Under the pieces are notes generated by a model that was given only the letters and a program-made list of their open reading frames with translations, made no database searches and was not told where the DNA came from. Of a DNA stretch of 64,000 bases, positions 43,701 through 50,977 are shown one piece after another. Numbering within the stretch: the stretch's first letter is position 1; each line of letters starts with the position of its first letter. Origin of the DNA: Actinomycetota bacterium. GTDB taxonomy: Bacteria; Actinomycetota; Acidimicrobiia; Acidimicrobiales; Ilumatobacteraceae. Location of the stretch: assembly GCA_030645495.1 (NCBI GenBank), contig JAUSLV010000006.1, forward strand, positions 1-64,000. The letters run 5' to 3'. A program made the translations under genes and the position numbers.

Positions 43701-45176
43701 CGGATCGCGTTCTCCAATCAACCTCGAACGTGGCTCCCACGTCGACGCCCAGATGCGCCCAGAGGGGGAGACCGTCGAGGTGATATTGCCCTCGGCATCG
43801 AACGTGTACGTCCATGGGCTTTGGTTACCGACAGCGTGATTGATAGGGCTTCCCAATGAATCCCGGCCGGTCGAGGTCGCCATGCCGGTCGCATCGACGA
43901 CCCGGGTAACGAAACCGTTCGTGTAGACGATCGTGTCGCGACCTCGCGTGGGACTCGTGACCGCGGTGGGGAGCGGCGCGTTCGACGTGTACTCGAACTC
44001 GGAGACGTCAGAACCGGTCGTCACCGACTCGACTCTTCCAAGGTCGTCGTACTCGATCGAAGACTTGAGGCCGTTCACCGTTTCACTGGTAAGTCGTTGC
44101 TTCTTGTACGTCCGCTTGATCGACCGAAGAACTTGCTGTCCAGGCTGCACGTAGTCAGTCGCCTCAGTCAGTCTCCCAGACTCGTCAAACTCCCGGACGC
44201 TGATCTCGTTCTCACCGCTCAGTGCACGTACAAGTCGGCGTTCGTCGTCGTGTTCATATACGAGGGTCTCGTTGCCCGTGACAGTCGTGGTTCCTTTGTC
44301 GTATGTGATCGAGAGCCGGGGGCCTGACGGTGGGACCTGATCAGCGACCGTGTTGTTCGAGTAGCCGACCTTCGTGACTCCGGCAGCATTCGACGTCTGG
44401 ACCATGAGCACGTCAGCGTTGTATGCGTAGGACGATTCCGCACCAGGGGCAGAGACCGCGGAGAGGACGCCATTCTTGTAGTCGAACGTCACCGTTCTTC
44501 CGTCGTTCGTGCTCGCGCCCGACACGAGCCCGTTCTGATTCGTGAGGGTGATCGTCGGCCCTTGCGAGGAACGAATGACCGTAGGGATACCGGCGGCGCG
44601 TTCGATGCTCACCATCTGCCCGTACGGGCTTGACATCAACAACAGGTTGCCATCGACATCAAATGCCCAGCGTTCACCAGTGGGCCATGCCACTTCGGCG
44701 CCGGAAGACGTGCGGCCGATCGTCGGGCCTCCAGAGACCGACCAGTGGGTCGGAGCCTCCGGCCGCCAAAGCGGCGCAAGACCGAGCGGAGCATCAAGCA
44801 CCAGCCCACTGCCTTGAGCCTTGAGCGTCGTGTCGTAGACCGTCGCCCAACCTTGTCCGAGCCACCCCGAAGTAGTGCGATCGGAACGATACGAGCGCTT
44901 GAACTCCACTCCGTAAACGCCACTGGGGAACGCGAGGTCGCTTTCCTGGACCGTGTACGCCCCCGTGCTCGTATCGATGCCTTCGCCGGCGCACCCAACA
45001 ATCTCACAACCCTGCGGCGCCAAGACACTCACCTGCAGTCGCTCGGCGTGGTCTTCGCTTCTCGACGAGCTGCAGGAGGGTGCTGCAAGAACCAACACGA
45101 GAATGCCCGCGACACCTCGACGACTCGACGTGCGCGCTCGGAAGCAGGCGACCTTGTCTCGACGACTGAACATCAC
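40794..45176 (-). CDS. RHS/YD-repeat lipoprotein toxin with PD-(D/E)XK-like C-terminus
   Basis: 1460 residues. A lipoprotein signal (LVLAAPSC, Cys35) is followed by roughly 1000 residues of YD repeats (for example YDAAGRLISVTSG, YDATGRVTSIDN, FDQLGRPATLVTD), which build the RHS shell. Around residues 1240-1340 come hydrophobic segments (LIISAGTFALAVAACAPPAV...). The last 77 residues hold Asp1387, Glu1401 and Lys1403 (RYRLVEVKNGG), a restriction-endonuclease-like D...ExK site, so a nuclease toxin is likely. I see no typical DPxG RHS core-cleavage motif. Base composition is lower in GC than the neighbours. The start overlaps the upstream gene by 4 nt. Confidence 0.85.
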   Translation of the reverse strand: MMFSRRDKVACFRARTSSRRGVAGILVLVLAAPSCSSSRSEDHAERLQVSVLAPQGCEIVGCAGEGIDTSTGAYTVQESDLAFPSGVYGVEFKRSYRSDRTTSGWLGQGWATVYDTTLKAQGSGLVLDAPLGLAPLWRPEAPTHWSVSGGPTIGRTSSGAEVAWPTGERWAFDVDGNLLLMSSPYGQMVSIERAAGIPTVIRSSQGPTITLTNQNGLVSGASTNDGRTVTFDYKNGVLSAVSAPGAESSYAYNADVLMVQTSNAAGVTKVGYSNNTVADQVPPSGPRLSITYDKGTTTVTGNETLVYEHDDERRLVRALSGENEISVREFDESGRLTEATDYVQPGQQVLRSIKRTYKKQRLTSETVNGLKSSIEYDDLGRVESVTTGSDVSEFEYTSNAPLPTAVTSPTRGRDTIVYTNGFVTRVVDATGMATSTGRDSLGSPINHAVGNQSPWTYTFDAEGNITSTVSPSGRIWASTWEPRSRLIGERDPLGRASHYRYDTAGHLIEEALPGKQPRALDYSGDGRLEQETGPDGQTIRYEYDASGRLAATILPGDRVWRTATEPQADGGNSITVTAPDGVYTVTRLDSIGRELERHSYEADGTLVETLVQSFVFDLPLTTVVTRDASRLESTIDYDDSGRAIGKVETLDGRPTSSTQYTFENGRMTTASNGNETAIYAYDAAGRLISVTSGADTWQATYRAGQLTSTLHNGTKTSVSYDLDGRANTFVDAAGTTTTWTFDSADRPVSRSVGESIATFGWTPDGHLARYHAPDGSQWTWAYDGVGRLLRADEPGGIATTYEYQLGSVVRIRSSGEGHDRDDKYSYDARGQVRTANTGEGKHEYGYDATGRVTSIDNTEEWTYDAAGQLRMVTAGSDSYAFAYDQSGHLTQVSNGDESLVASWSKDVLTAVQASGRDAIGLKTDRAGRPVAVSWDKKRAVDVTWATSGDSFTVQQRGKDTAQQYMVVDGTLTGYATDDIQINASEQPNGYLKSITLDGQDDKSGQIRFDQLGRPATLVTDTASTTIGYDTTGRVSSVLTSRPGDDPQQTTITYSNGERRIEGDKEIVDSLFSTDGALRTPLPSSLANPLSSTNSSAEIVGAASVSGIDLLVSPEPNPFDNIWSAIGRATPQVLATVGVRDLPHLAEQMIIAEIARLMPAIRVNGDVSVHVPVVNPKNGSAAAFNPFVDAAPSGLALGLLNKKAGGGGSLLDRAKDTVTDIVGGVVNLAVDTVRFVMSNPISRLIISAGTFALAVAACAPPAVAACVPVAALAVALVAEESAQSLIASIPLALRSCTGGQIAECGLAIASTAVAVGAVFAAVRVGTSIFEIYGARQALSTALSSGEGVAVASGKVGTARSELLAALRFDRVAAREVDVVAAGTKARLDLVTKTVFGRYRLVEVKNGGAARFTANQQIVYPMLQSVGAYFPNGLVNNGSPEMLAASIVQIQHWGTRVPLSLA

Positions 45177-46210
45177 TCAGTTTCTACTTCATCAATCAGA
45201 TCGAGCCACGCACTGGCCCCATCTCCAGGAGGTGCCTCTAAAGCCATCGGAACCCACTTCACGACCAACGCCTCAACGCCTTCGGCGTCGTCAAGCGACA
45301 CCGTCGCCTCGAACAGCGCGAACGCTGCCTCAAACGCGGAATCCGTAGGGGTGGTGCCTTCAATCCACGTGTCCTGAAGCATCTGGAGCGCGAGCATCTG
45401 AGAGAAGGCCGGATCGACATTCGTCAATGCTTGAGACCACACGTGTAGCAGCGGCACCGGTAGCGATTCACCAGCAGGTTCTGCGAGCAACCGGATCCGA
45501 CGCATCAACTCCTGAATCCCTGCGGCATCAGCTTTGGCACCGTACGCCGTCACGCCGGCCACGGCGACGTACATGAGCTCGTCGAGCGATGGACTGTTGC
45601 CGGATTCGCGTCGTGCGCGCTGTTCGAGGTCGAAGAACCGATCGACCCTTGCGATCACTTGGTCAGGGTCTTCCACGCGAGCGGAGCAGATCGCAGAGGT
45701 AGCGGATGTGTGGCGCCGTGTGGGGATACTCCGCGACTGTGCGATGAGTTCGTCGCATTCATCAAGCAGCGAGGTCAGCTCCTGCAGCACTTTGGCCGCA
45801 GCAGGGACCGGATCGAGCGACCTCCACATCTCGAACTCGCCCAACGCGTTGCTGGCTCGGTCGGCGAGCAACTCGGCTTTCCAAAGGCCAGAAGGCGCCC
45901 GACCAAGCTTCTCAAGGTGTTCCCGGAAGACCACGCTGATAAGGGCCGCCTGATCCACGTCGGTGCTGGCATCGACATCCAACAACTCAGCAAGCTCGCC
46001 CATCATCAGACGGAGCTCCTCCTCAAACGACGGGTACAACTCGTCACGGGAGTAGCCGACGAGCCGGTCCCAGCAGGCATCGAGATCCGCCGTCGACAAG
46101 TTCAGCGGCTCCTCCCCGAACTCGATCTCGTCGAGCCACTCCTCGAGGTCGCCGAGATCATCATCGGTTTCCGCGACGAGCCGTCCAACGACACGTTCTG
46201 GCCAGATCAT
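45173..46210 (-). CDS. Acidic helical protein coupled to the RHS toxin (candidate immunity or loader)
   Basis: 345 residues, strongly acidic, apparently all-helical (LDEIEFGEEPLN, ELRLMMGELAELLDVDAS, then many Glu/Asp/Leu helices). No signal peptide, so it should be cytoplasmic. It is the gene immediately upstream of the RHS gene and its stop overlaps the toxin start (ATGA), so they are made together. No other immunity candidate sits downstream of the toxin. The role as immunity protein or secretion chaperone is inferred from context only. A GAGGAGC Shine-Dalgarno precedes the ATG. Confidence 0.6.
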   Translation of the reverse strand: MIWPERVVGRLVAETDDDLGDLEEWLDEIEFGEEPLNLSTADLDACWDRLVGYSRDELYPSFEEELRLMMGELAELLDVDASTDVDQAALISVVFREHLEKLGRAPSGLWKAELLADRASNALGEFEMWRSLDPVPAAAKVLQELTSLLDECDELIAQSRSIPTRRHTSATSAICSARVEDPDQVIARVDRFFDLEQRARRESGNSPSLDELMYVAVAGVTAYGAKADAAGIQELMRRIRLLAEPAGESLPVPLLHVWSQALTNVDPAFSQMLALQMLQDTWIEGTTPTDSAFEAAFALFEATVSLDDAEGVEALVVKWVPMALEAPPGDGASAWLDLIDEVETE

Positions 46211-46395
46211 TAGCGCTCCTCGACCTGATGCGTGTTATTCGAACGAACCAGCGACTCATTCGCAGGTACTTGGGGGATGCCGGTCGAGCCTGACCCTTCA
46301 TCTGAGCGAAGTCTGACCGATGGGTGTGACAATGAGGAGTAGCTCGGCCAACGACGCAGGCGGCGGGAGTGCACACGGCCCCGCAGCGGATCCGG

Positions 46396-46970
46396 ATTGA
46401 CCGGCAGCGACGTGAACTCGCTGCGTACCCGTGCGGTCTACGACCCAGGCCACCGACGAGTGGGTGCTGAACGGCACGAAGGCGTGGATCGCCAACGGTG
46501 GCATCGCCGACGTGCACGTGGTGGTGGCCGCGGTCGAACCCGACCCAAGGGCCGTGGCCACGCCAGCTTCTTCGTGCCCCCGGCACGAAGGCATCAGCCT
46601 GGGCCAGAAGTACAAGAAGCACGGCATCCGTGCGTCGCTCACCGCCGTCGATCAGCACCGCGGCGAAATCGGTGGACGGCCCGGGGACCTTCAGTGAGTG
46701 TCCAGGGGCGAGTTCGGCCGGCCCCATCCGACCTGTTGACCTGTGGCTGTCAGCGGGCCGATGTCATCCCTAGTTCGCATCCCTAGAGCTGTCCGGACAG
46801 ATCAACACGAGTCGTCACCGACGTCCGTGAATCCGCTGCTCAGGGGCGTCGAGCATCACTCGTCGACAACCAGAAAACGGGGGACCGTGAACCACACGAT
46901 CTTCGAGGGCACGAGCGAGATCCAGCAGCTGGTGATCGCCCGTGCGATCTCCGGCCTGCGCATCGAGTAG
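46396..46970 (+). pseudogene. Decayed acyl-CoA dehydrogenase paralogue (two fragments)
   Basis: 46396-46652 matches the middle of the gene at 39197-40405 (its 39588-39840) but carries an extra C near 46447 and several small deletions after 46540 that shift the frame. After about 240 bp of unrelated DNA, 46893-46970 matches the last 78 bp of the intact gene with only four mismatches, including the same stop codon. The 5' third is absent. It is non-functional, but the tail has stayed nearly identical. Confidence 0.85.
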
Positions 46971-47021
46971 CTCGCCTCTACCCCCAGCCGAACGTCTCAG
47001 CGCTCGCATCGGCTGGTGGCG

Positions 47022-47027
47022 TAGACT
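47022..47027 (+). promoter_or_regulatory. -10 box TAGACT, leaderless-type
   Basis: It ends 6 nt before the ATG at 47034 that opens the second nucleotidyltransferase pair. Confidence 0.45.
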
Positions 47028-47033
47028 TGGGCC

Positions 47034-47228
47034 ATGATTGCCCGCCAGATCGAGGTCGTGGACGGATTCGAAGCCGCCGACCGTTGCGATCGTGAGTTCT
47101 GGTGGTCGCGCACGCCCCACGAACGGTTGCTGGCGCTGCAGCAGATGCGAGTCCTCAACTATGGAACCGATCGAGCTACCGCCCGACTTCAGCGAGTTCT
47201 TGAGGTTGTTGAACGCCCACGGCGTTGA
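47034..47228 (+). CDS. 64-aa partner of nucleotidyltransferase
   Basis: A small charged protein (MIARQIEVVDGFEAADRCDR..., WWSRTPHERLLALQQMRVLN). The EFWWSRTPxERLxAL pattern recurs in short genes placed directly before nucleotidyltransferase genes; this is from memory of the family, not a search. It overlaps the next gene by 68 bp in another frame and has a TAGACT box 6 nt upstream. Possibly the regulatory or antitoxin half of a two-gene module. Confidence 0.6.
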   Translation: MIARQIEVVDGFEAADRCDREFWWSRTPHERLLALQQMRVLNYGTDRATARLQRVLEVVERPRR

Positions 47229-47616
47229 CTACCTGCTCGTCGGTGGCTACGCCGTTGCGTTTCATGGATTTGCACGTGCCACCGTCGACATGGAGGTCTG
47301 GGTGGCTGTTGAGCCCGGCAACGCCGAGCGTCTCGTCGCAGCCCTGGGCGAGTTCGGTTTCGATCTCCCCGAGCTGAGCGTCGACCTCTTCCTGCAGCCG
47401 GAACGCCTCGTCCGTATGGGCGTCGCGCCGCTGCGCATCGAGCTGCTCACCTCGATCGACGGCGTGACCTTCCGGGAGTGTCGTGAGCGGAGTGTGTCCG
47501 TGCGCATCGGCGACCTCGATGTCCCGGTCATCGCGCTAGCCGACCTTCGTGCCAACAAGCTGGCAGCCGGGCGCACGAAGGACCAGCTCGATCTGGAGAA
47601 CCTTCCCGAGGCGTAG
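47161..47616 (+). CDS. Nucleotidyltransferase-fold protein with altered active site
   Basis: 151 residues. The fold signature Gly28-Gly29 (YLLVGGYAVAFHG) is present, but the metal-binding pair that is normally Asp-x-Asp reads Asp43-Met-Glu45 (ATVDMEVWVAV). The C-terminal Lys-Asp motif (NKLAAGRTKDQLDLENL) is intact. The change may reduce or abolish catalysis. It lies between two acyl-CoA dehydrogenase remnants in the accessory island and overlaps a 64-aa gene. Function unknown; toxin-antitoxin-like by context. Confidence 0.75.
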   Translation: MEPIELPPDFSEFLRLLNAHGVDYLLVGGYAVAFHGFARATVDMEVWVAVEPGNAERLVAALGEFGFDLPELSVDLFLQPERLVRMGVAPLRIELLTSIDGVTFRECRERSVSVRIGDLDVPVIALADLRANKLAAGRTKDQLDLENLPEA

Positions 47617-47635
47617 CACGGCAGCCACACAGCGC

Positions 47636-48160
47636 TCACGCGGCTCTGCCGCCTGGGCCGTTGCGGCCATGACGGCGACGTTCGGCGCGGTTCGGCCGAT
47701 GCGTGGGGGCCGCAGTGAGCGGACCGGGAAGATCGAGCCGCCGGACGGCGTGGGCATGGCACTCGCAGTACACCTCGTCGGGCAGGACCACTTGGAGCGC
47801 TTGGCCTGGGCGAGGGAGGTGGCCGTAGCGATTCGCCCAACTGCCGAAGAATTCGGACACCAGGTTGTCGGCATGCACCTCCACGCAGCGGAGGCCGCCG
47901 AGCGCGAGCAGGCCTGCTGGTGGCCGACCTCGCTCGATGATGCCGTCGACGAGCGGCTTGATCAGCGCGTGTTGGAGCTCGGGCTTGACGTCGACGGCAA
48001 TGAGTTTGGGGTGGCCGTAGTTCTCGACCAGCCCGATCGTGTAGGCGAAGCTGGACGAACCGTCTTCGACCTGGACCAGCGCCCAGCCATACGTCCTGAT
48101 CTTCAGGTCGAGGCCGCGCATCACTTCTTCGTGGGAGAAACCATCACATTCGAGGCACAT
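47636..48160 (-). CDS. DUF4262 domain protein
   Basis: 174 residues. The core TYGWALVQVED, SSFAYTIGLVENYGHPKL and the later CVEVHADNL are the recognisable DUF4262 pattern. The last 35 residues are Arg/Pro-rich and look disordered. There is no known biochemical activity; the family is often found singly in accessory DNA. It converges on the nucleotidyltransferase pair with 19 bp between stops. Confidence 0.75.
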   Translation of the reverse strand: MCLECDGFSHEEVMRGLDLKIRTYGWALVQVEDGSSSFAYTIGLVENYGHPKLIAVDVKPELQHALIKPLVDGIIERGRPPAGLLALGGLRCVEVHADNLVSEFFGSWANRYGHLPRPGQALQVVLPDEVYCECHAHAVRRLDLPGPLTAAPTHRPNRAERRRHGRNGPGGRAA

Positions 48161-48207
48161 TCCTGGATGGTGCCAAAAGGGTGCGACAGGGTTTCGCCCC
48201 GATGGGT

Positions 48208-48260
48208 CAGCACGTCGCGCTGGTGATCGCTGGCGCGATCAGCGGCCGCGTATCGAGTAG
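48208..48260 (+). pseudogene. Second remnant of the acyl-CoA dehydrogenase 3' end
   Basis: Reading CAG at 48208 onward, the sequence shares TGGTGATCGC, GCGCGATCAGCGGCC and ATCGAGTAG in order with the last 51 bp of the intact gene. There is a six-base insertion near the start and a one-base deletion (CCTGCG to CCGCG). This is the third occurrence of that 3' end and marks the right edge of the accessory region. Confidence 0.65.
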
Positions 48261-48324
48261 ATCGCGTCTGGCCTCGGGCTACGTCGTGGCCGCCTGTGTC
48301 CTCTCCTCGGTCGCCCTTCCACGG

Positions 48325-49962
48325 CTAGTGCGAGTCGAGCTCGACGATGCACCCAGCGAGCTCGACGACCCCGCCATCGAATGCCCTACTCCAGATCAGC
48401 AAGCGCCCGCCATCGCCGAGGTCGGGACCACCAAGCAAGGGATCGCCGTCGAACTGGAGCAGCAGCTGATGGTCGGGTGGTGCTGCAAAGTCTTGGATCG
48501 TGTCTGGAGATCCGAACATTTGGTGGCGCGGACCGGCCGGCGTCAACGAGGCGAGGAGCTCCTGGAGCTGTTCGCCGTCGACGCCATCGATGTTCGACGG
48601 CAGCGTCAACGTCGGCTCGGGAACTGCAATGGCCAGTGTCAGCCGGAGTTCGTCGGGAAGTCGCTTCGGCCAGGGCAACCGGCGCACATCCTCGAGCGGG
48701 ACGACGTGGACCGAGACGGCGTCCGGTTCGACGGGGTACCCGCCGTCCGGCTCGATCGCAGCGAATACCGCCACGAGAACATCGTTCGACGGGAGGGCGC
48801 CTGGGAGTGCAGCGTTGATCTCATCGGCCCTGATCTGACCGATGAACATCATCGGCTGCCCGTCGTACATCGGCCACTTGTGACCGGCGGGGAGATCCGG
48901 TCGTCCACCGAAGTGGCTCGCACCGACGGGCACTCGGCCCATGGCGAAGCACGACCGAAGTCGTACGCCGGGGACGAACCTGCGAATCAGCTCATCTGCG
49001 GGGAGTCCTGCACTGTGGAGTGCTGCCACGAGAGCGTCCCGGGTCTGGCGCAGCAGGCCCTCCCTGACGTCCTCAGGCACAGGGCCACTCCACGCAGGAA
49101 GCAGCGCGTCGCGAAGCTGCCCAGGGTCGAAGCGCCCTGAGATGTTGACACGAGGAAACGAGCGTGCAGGAAGACCGGTCAGTGTTTCCGAGGCGCCCGT
49201 CACGACGTGAACAGATCGGTAGGTGCGTTGACCAACCTGCAGGACGTGATCGCGGTCGATCCATGCCAACGCATCGGTGTCGGTTCCTGGGTCGAGCGTG
49301 AGGACCTCGTGCTCTCTGATGGCGATGGGGTGGTCGATTGCGAACGCGACTTGTGAGGCGTCAATGTTGTACACCGGCGAGAGCCAGAACGCGTCCGGGG
49401 GAACTGGCGTGGTCGTTGTCCGGCCGGTTTCCGCGTCCACGATGTGCATGCGTGCGCCGTCACTGTCGACGATGACCAAGTGCCGTCCGGACAGCACTGC
49501 GATGGCCTCGCCGGGCGCGGGTAACGGACGCTGCTCGCCCTCCCAGGACAGCAACGACCCCATGGTCACTACCCAACCAGATCGCAGTTCCCCGACGGCG
49601 CCCCACACGTTCGCGGTGACCGATCTCACGACTCGACCGTCCATGTCGACGAGTTCGATGACCTCGGAATCGTCGTGACCACGACTTTCCCCGAAGTAGC
49701 GCCGGACGAGCACCAGCGAGGGATCCGCGGCAGGTGCGATGCCCCACGCGTCAGGGAGGCGCGACGGACGGAGCAGGTCACCGTCTCGGAGGCCGATCAC
49801 CTGATACCCGACCTGAACGGCCACCCAACCCGACCGATCCAGTGCGTGATCGGACACGTAGCTGTCGTCGGTCGGCAGTGGGAGAGGCAGCCGCTCGCCC
49901 GAGTCGGTGAGCAGCTCGACGGCCGGCCGTCGATAGGTCGCTCCGAGCCACAACGATGCCAT
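48325..49962 (-). CDS. Beta-propeller-like protein fused to a DUF1963 domain
   Basis: 545 residues. Residues 1-300 are a series of four-stranded, propeller-like blades (GWVAVQVGYQVIGLRDGDLL, GRHLVIVDSDGARMHIVDAE and similar). Residues about 335-545 form a DUF1963/YwqG domain: FGGRPDLPAGHKWPMYDGQP, MMFIGQIRADEIN, and the C-terminal LLLQFDGD...DGGRLLIW. The pairing looks uncommon. The frame stays open upstream to 50622, but ATG 49962 starts the first blade. Function unknown; it adjoins the accessory island and may belong to it. Confidence 0.7.
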   Translation of the reverse strand: MASLWLGATYRRPAVELLTDSGERLPLPLPTDDSYVSDHALDRSGWVAVQVGYQVIGLRDGDLLRPSRLPDAWGIAPAADPSLVLVRRYFGESRGHDDSEVIELVDMDGRVVRSVTANVWGAVGELRSGWVVTMGSLLSWEGEQRPLPAPGEAIAVLSGRHLVIVDSDGARMHIVDAETGRTTTTPVPPDAFWLSPVYNIDASQVAFAIDHPIAIREHEVLTLDPGTDTDALAWIDRDHVLQVGQRTYRSVHVVTGASETLTGLPARSFPRVNISGRFDPGQLRDALLPAWSGPVPEDVREGLLRQTRDALVAALHSAGLPADELIRRFVPGVRLRSCFAMGRVPVGASHFGGRPDLPAGHKWPMYDGQPMMFIGQIRADEINAALPGALPSNDVLVAVFAAIEPDGGYPVEPDAVSVHVVPLEDVRRLPWPKRLPDELRLTLAIAVPEPTLTLPSNIDGVDGEQLQELLASLTPAGPRHQMFGSPDTIQDFAAPPDHQLLLQFDGDPLLGGPDLGDGGRLLIWSRAFDGGVVELAGCIVELDSH

Positions 49963-50076
49963 TCGCCCATCCTTGCCGACGGGTGGAGACCTCGTCGTCA
50001 ATCGGGTGGCCCGTTCATGGCGGTGGCGCCGCGATCGATTCTTGTACGTCCACCCATCCGGCCTGCCGCGGTTGGC

Positions 50077-50082
50077 TAACCT
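50077..50082 (+). promoter_or_regulatory. -10 box TAACCT, leaderless-type
   Basis: It ends 6 nt before the ATG at 50089. Confidence 0.45.
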
Positions 50083-50088
50083 CCTGCG

Positions 50089-50922
50089 ATGACATCGTTC
50101 TGGCGGATGACGACGGGTGCTGCGGCATTGACAGCAGTGTTGGTGGCGGTAGGTGCGGCGGCATCGGCCGAGGTCGACATGGAGTCGTTCGCGATCTCGC
50201 CGCCCGAGGGCTTCGAGGTGTCCACCGATCCCAGCATGCCGGCCGGGCCGTACACGGCCAGGGAGTTCGTCGTCGCCCTGACCGGACAGTCCAGCAACTC
50301 GGACGTGGGCGAGTCGCTGGTCTTCGTCCAGGTCTGGGATGCACCCGACGCGCGGGGCATCTCGATCGTGTTCGACGGCGCCTCGTCGAACGACGACGAT
50401 GACTTCATGGCTGGAGTGCTGAGTGCCGGTGGGACGGGCTTGGAGGAGTTCGACCCAGGAGTGGAAGGAGCTGTTGGCCAGATTGTGCGCCTGGATGGTC
50501 TGACGGAGCACGTGGCCGCCTGGCATCAGGGGCAGTATTTGGTGGCCGTGATCTGTCTTTCCGCGGACCCGACGCGAAGCGAAGCAGTGGCCCGCAACCT
50601 CACGCTTCGCCAGTCGGTTCAACTCACTACCGTGTTGGGTCCTGATGCCAAGGTCACCGGCTTGGACAGCTCGGACAACTCGCTGGCCTACAGCGTCGGC
50701 CAGATCCTGGGATTGCTGTCAGTCGTCGGCGTCATCGTCGCCGTGCTGTACTTCACGGTGGGATCCTCACGGCGGAGGCGTCAGCAGCAGTGGGTGACCT
50801 ACCCCGCGGGCTACGTGCCGCCGCAGTTCCCATCGATCTCGACGTTGCCGCGGACCGTGGGAGGTCAGCCGCCCGCCCCTCCCTACCCTGGTAGCTCGCT
50901 GCCGCCACCGCCGACGTTGTGA
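50089..50922 (+). CDS. Secreted, membrane-anchored protein of unknown function
   Basis: 277 residues. A signal peptide (about 1-27, ending AAASAEV) is followed by an extracellular beta-rich domain of about 170 residues. One membrane helix at about 203-222 (GQILGLLSVVGVIVAVLYF), a basic stop (SSRRRRQQQ) and a Pro/Tyr-rich cytoplasmic tail ending PPPPTL complete it, so type I topology is predicted. No known domain. Leaderless start supported by TAACCT. Confidence 0.65.
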   Translation: MTSFWRMTTGAAALTAVLVAVGAAASAEVDMESFAISPPEGFEVSTDPSMPAGPYTAREFVVALTGQSSNSDVGESLVFVQVWDAPDARGISIVFDGASSNDDDDFMAGVLSAGGTGLEEFDPGVEGAVGQIVRLDGLTEHVAAWHQGQYLVAVICLSADPTRSEAVARNLTLRQSVQLTTVLGPDAKVTGLDSSDNSLAYSVGQILGLLSVVGVIVAVLYFTVGSSRRRRQQQWVTYPAGYVPPQFPSISTLPRTVGGQPPAPPYPGSSLPPPPTL

Positions 50923-50965
50923 CCGCGGTCGGGCGCGGCGGGCACGCCCCCACCAGCGCCACGCG

Positions 50966-50971
50966 TAGCCT
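50966..50971 (+). promoter_or_regulatory. -10 box TAGCCT, leaderless-type
   Basis: It ends 6 nt before the alpha/beta hydrolase ATG at 50978. Confidence 0.45.
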
Positions 50972-50977
50972 CGGCGC

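Noticed and set aside
46161-46727. Minus-strand frame over the acyl-CoA dehydrogenase remnant
   Set aside because: Its peptide mirrors the antisense frame of the intact gene (for example TDAVLLVLLAQADA), so it is a shadow of the pseudogene.
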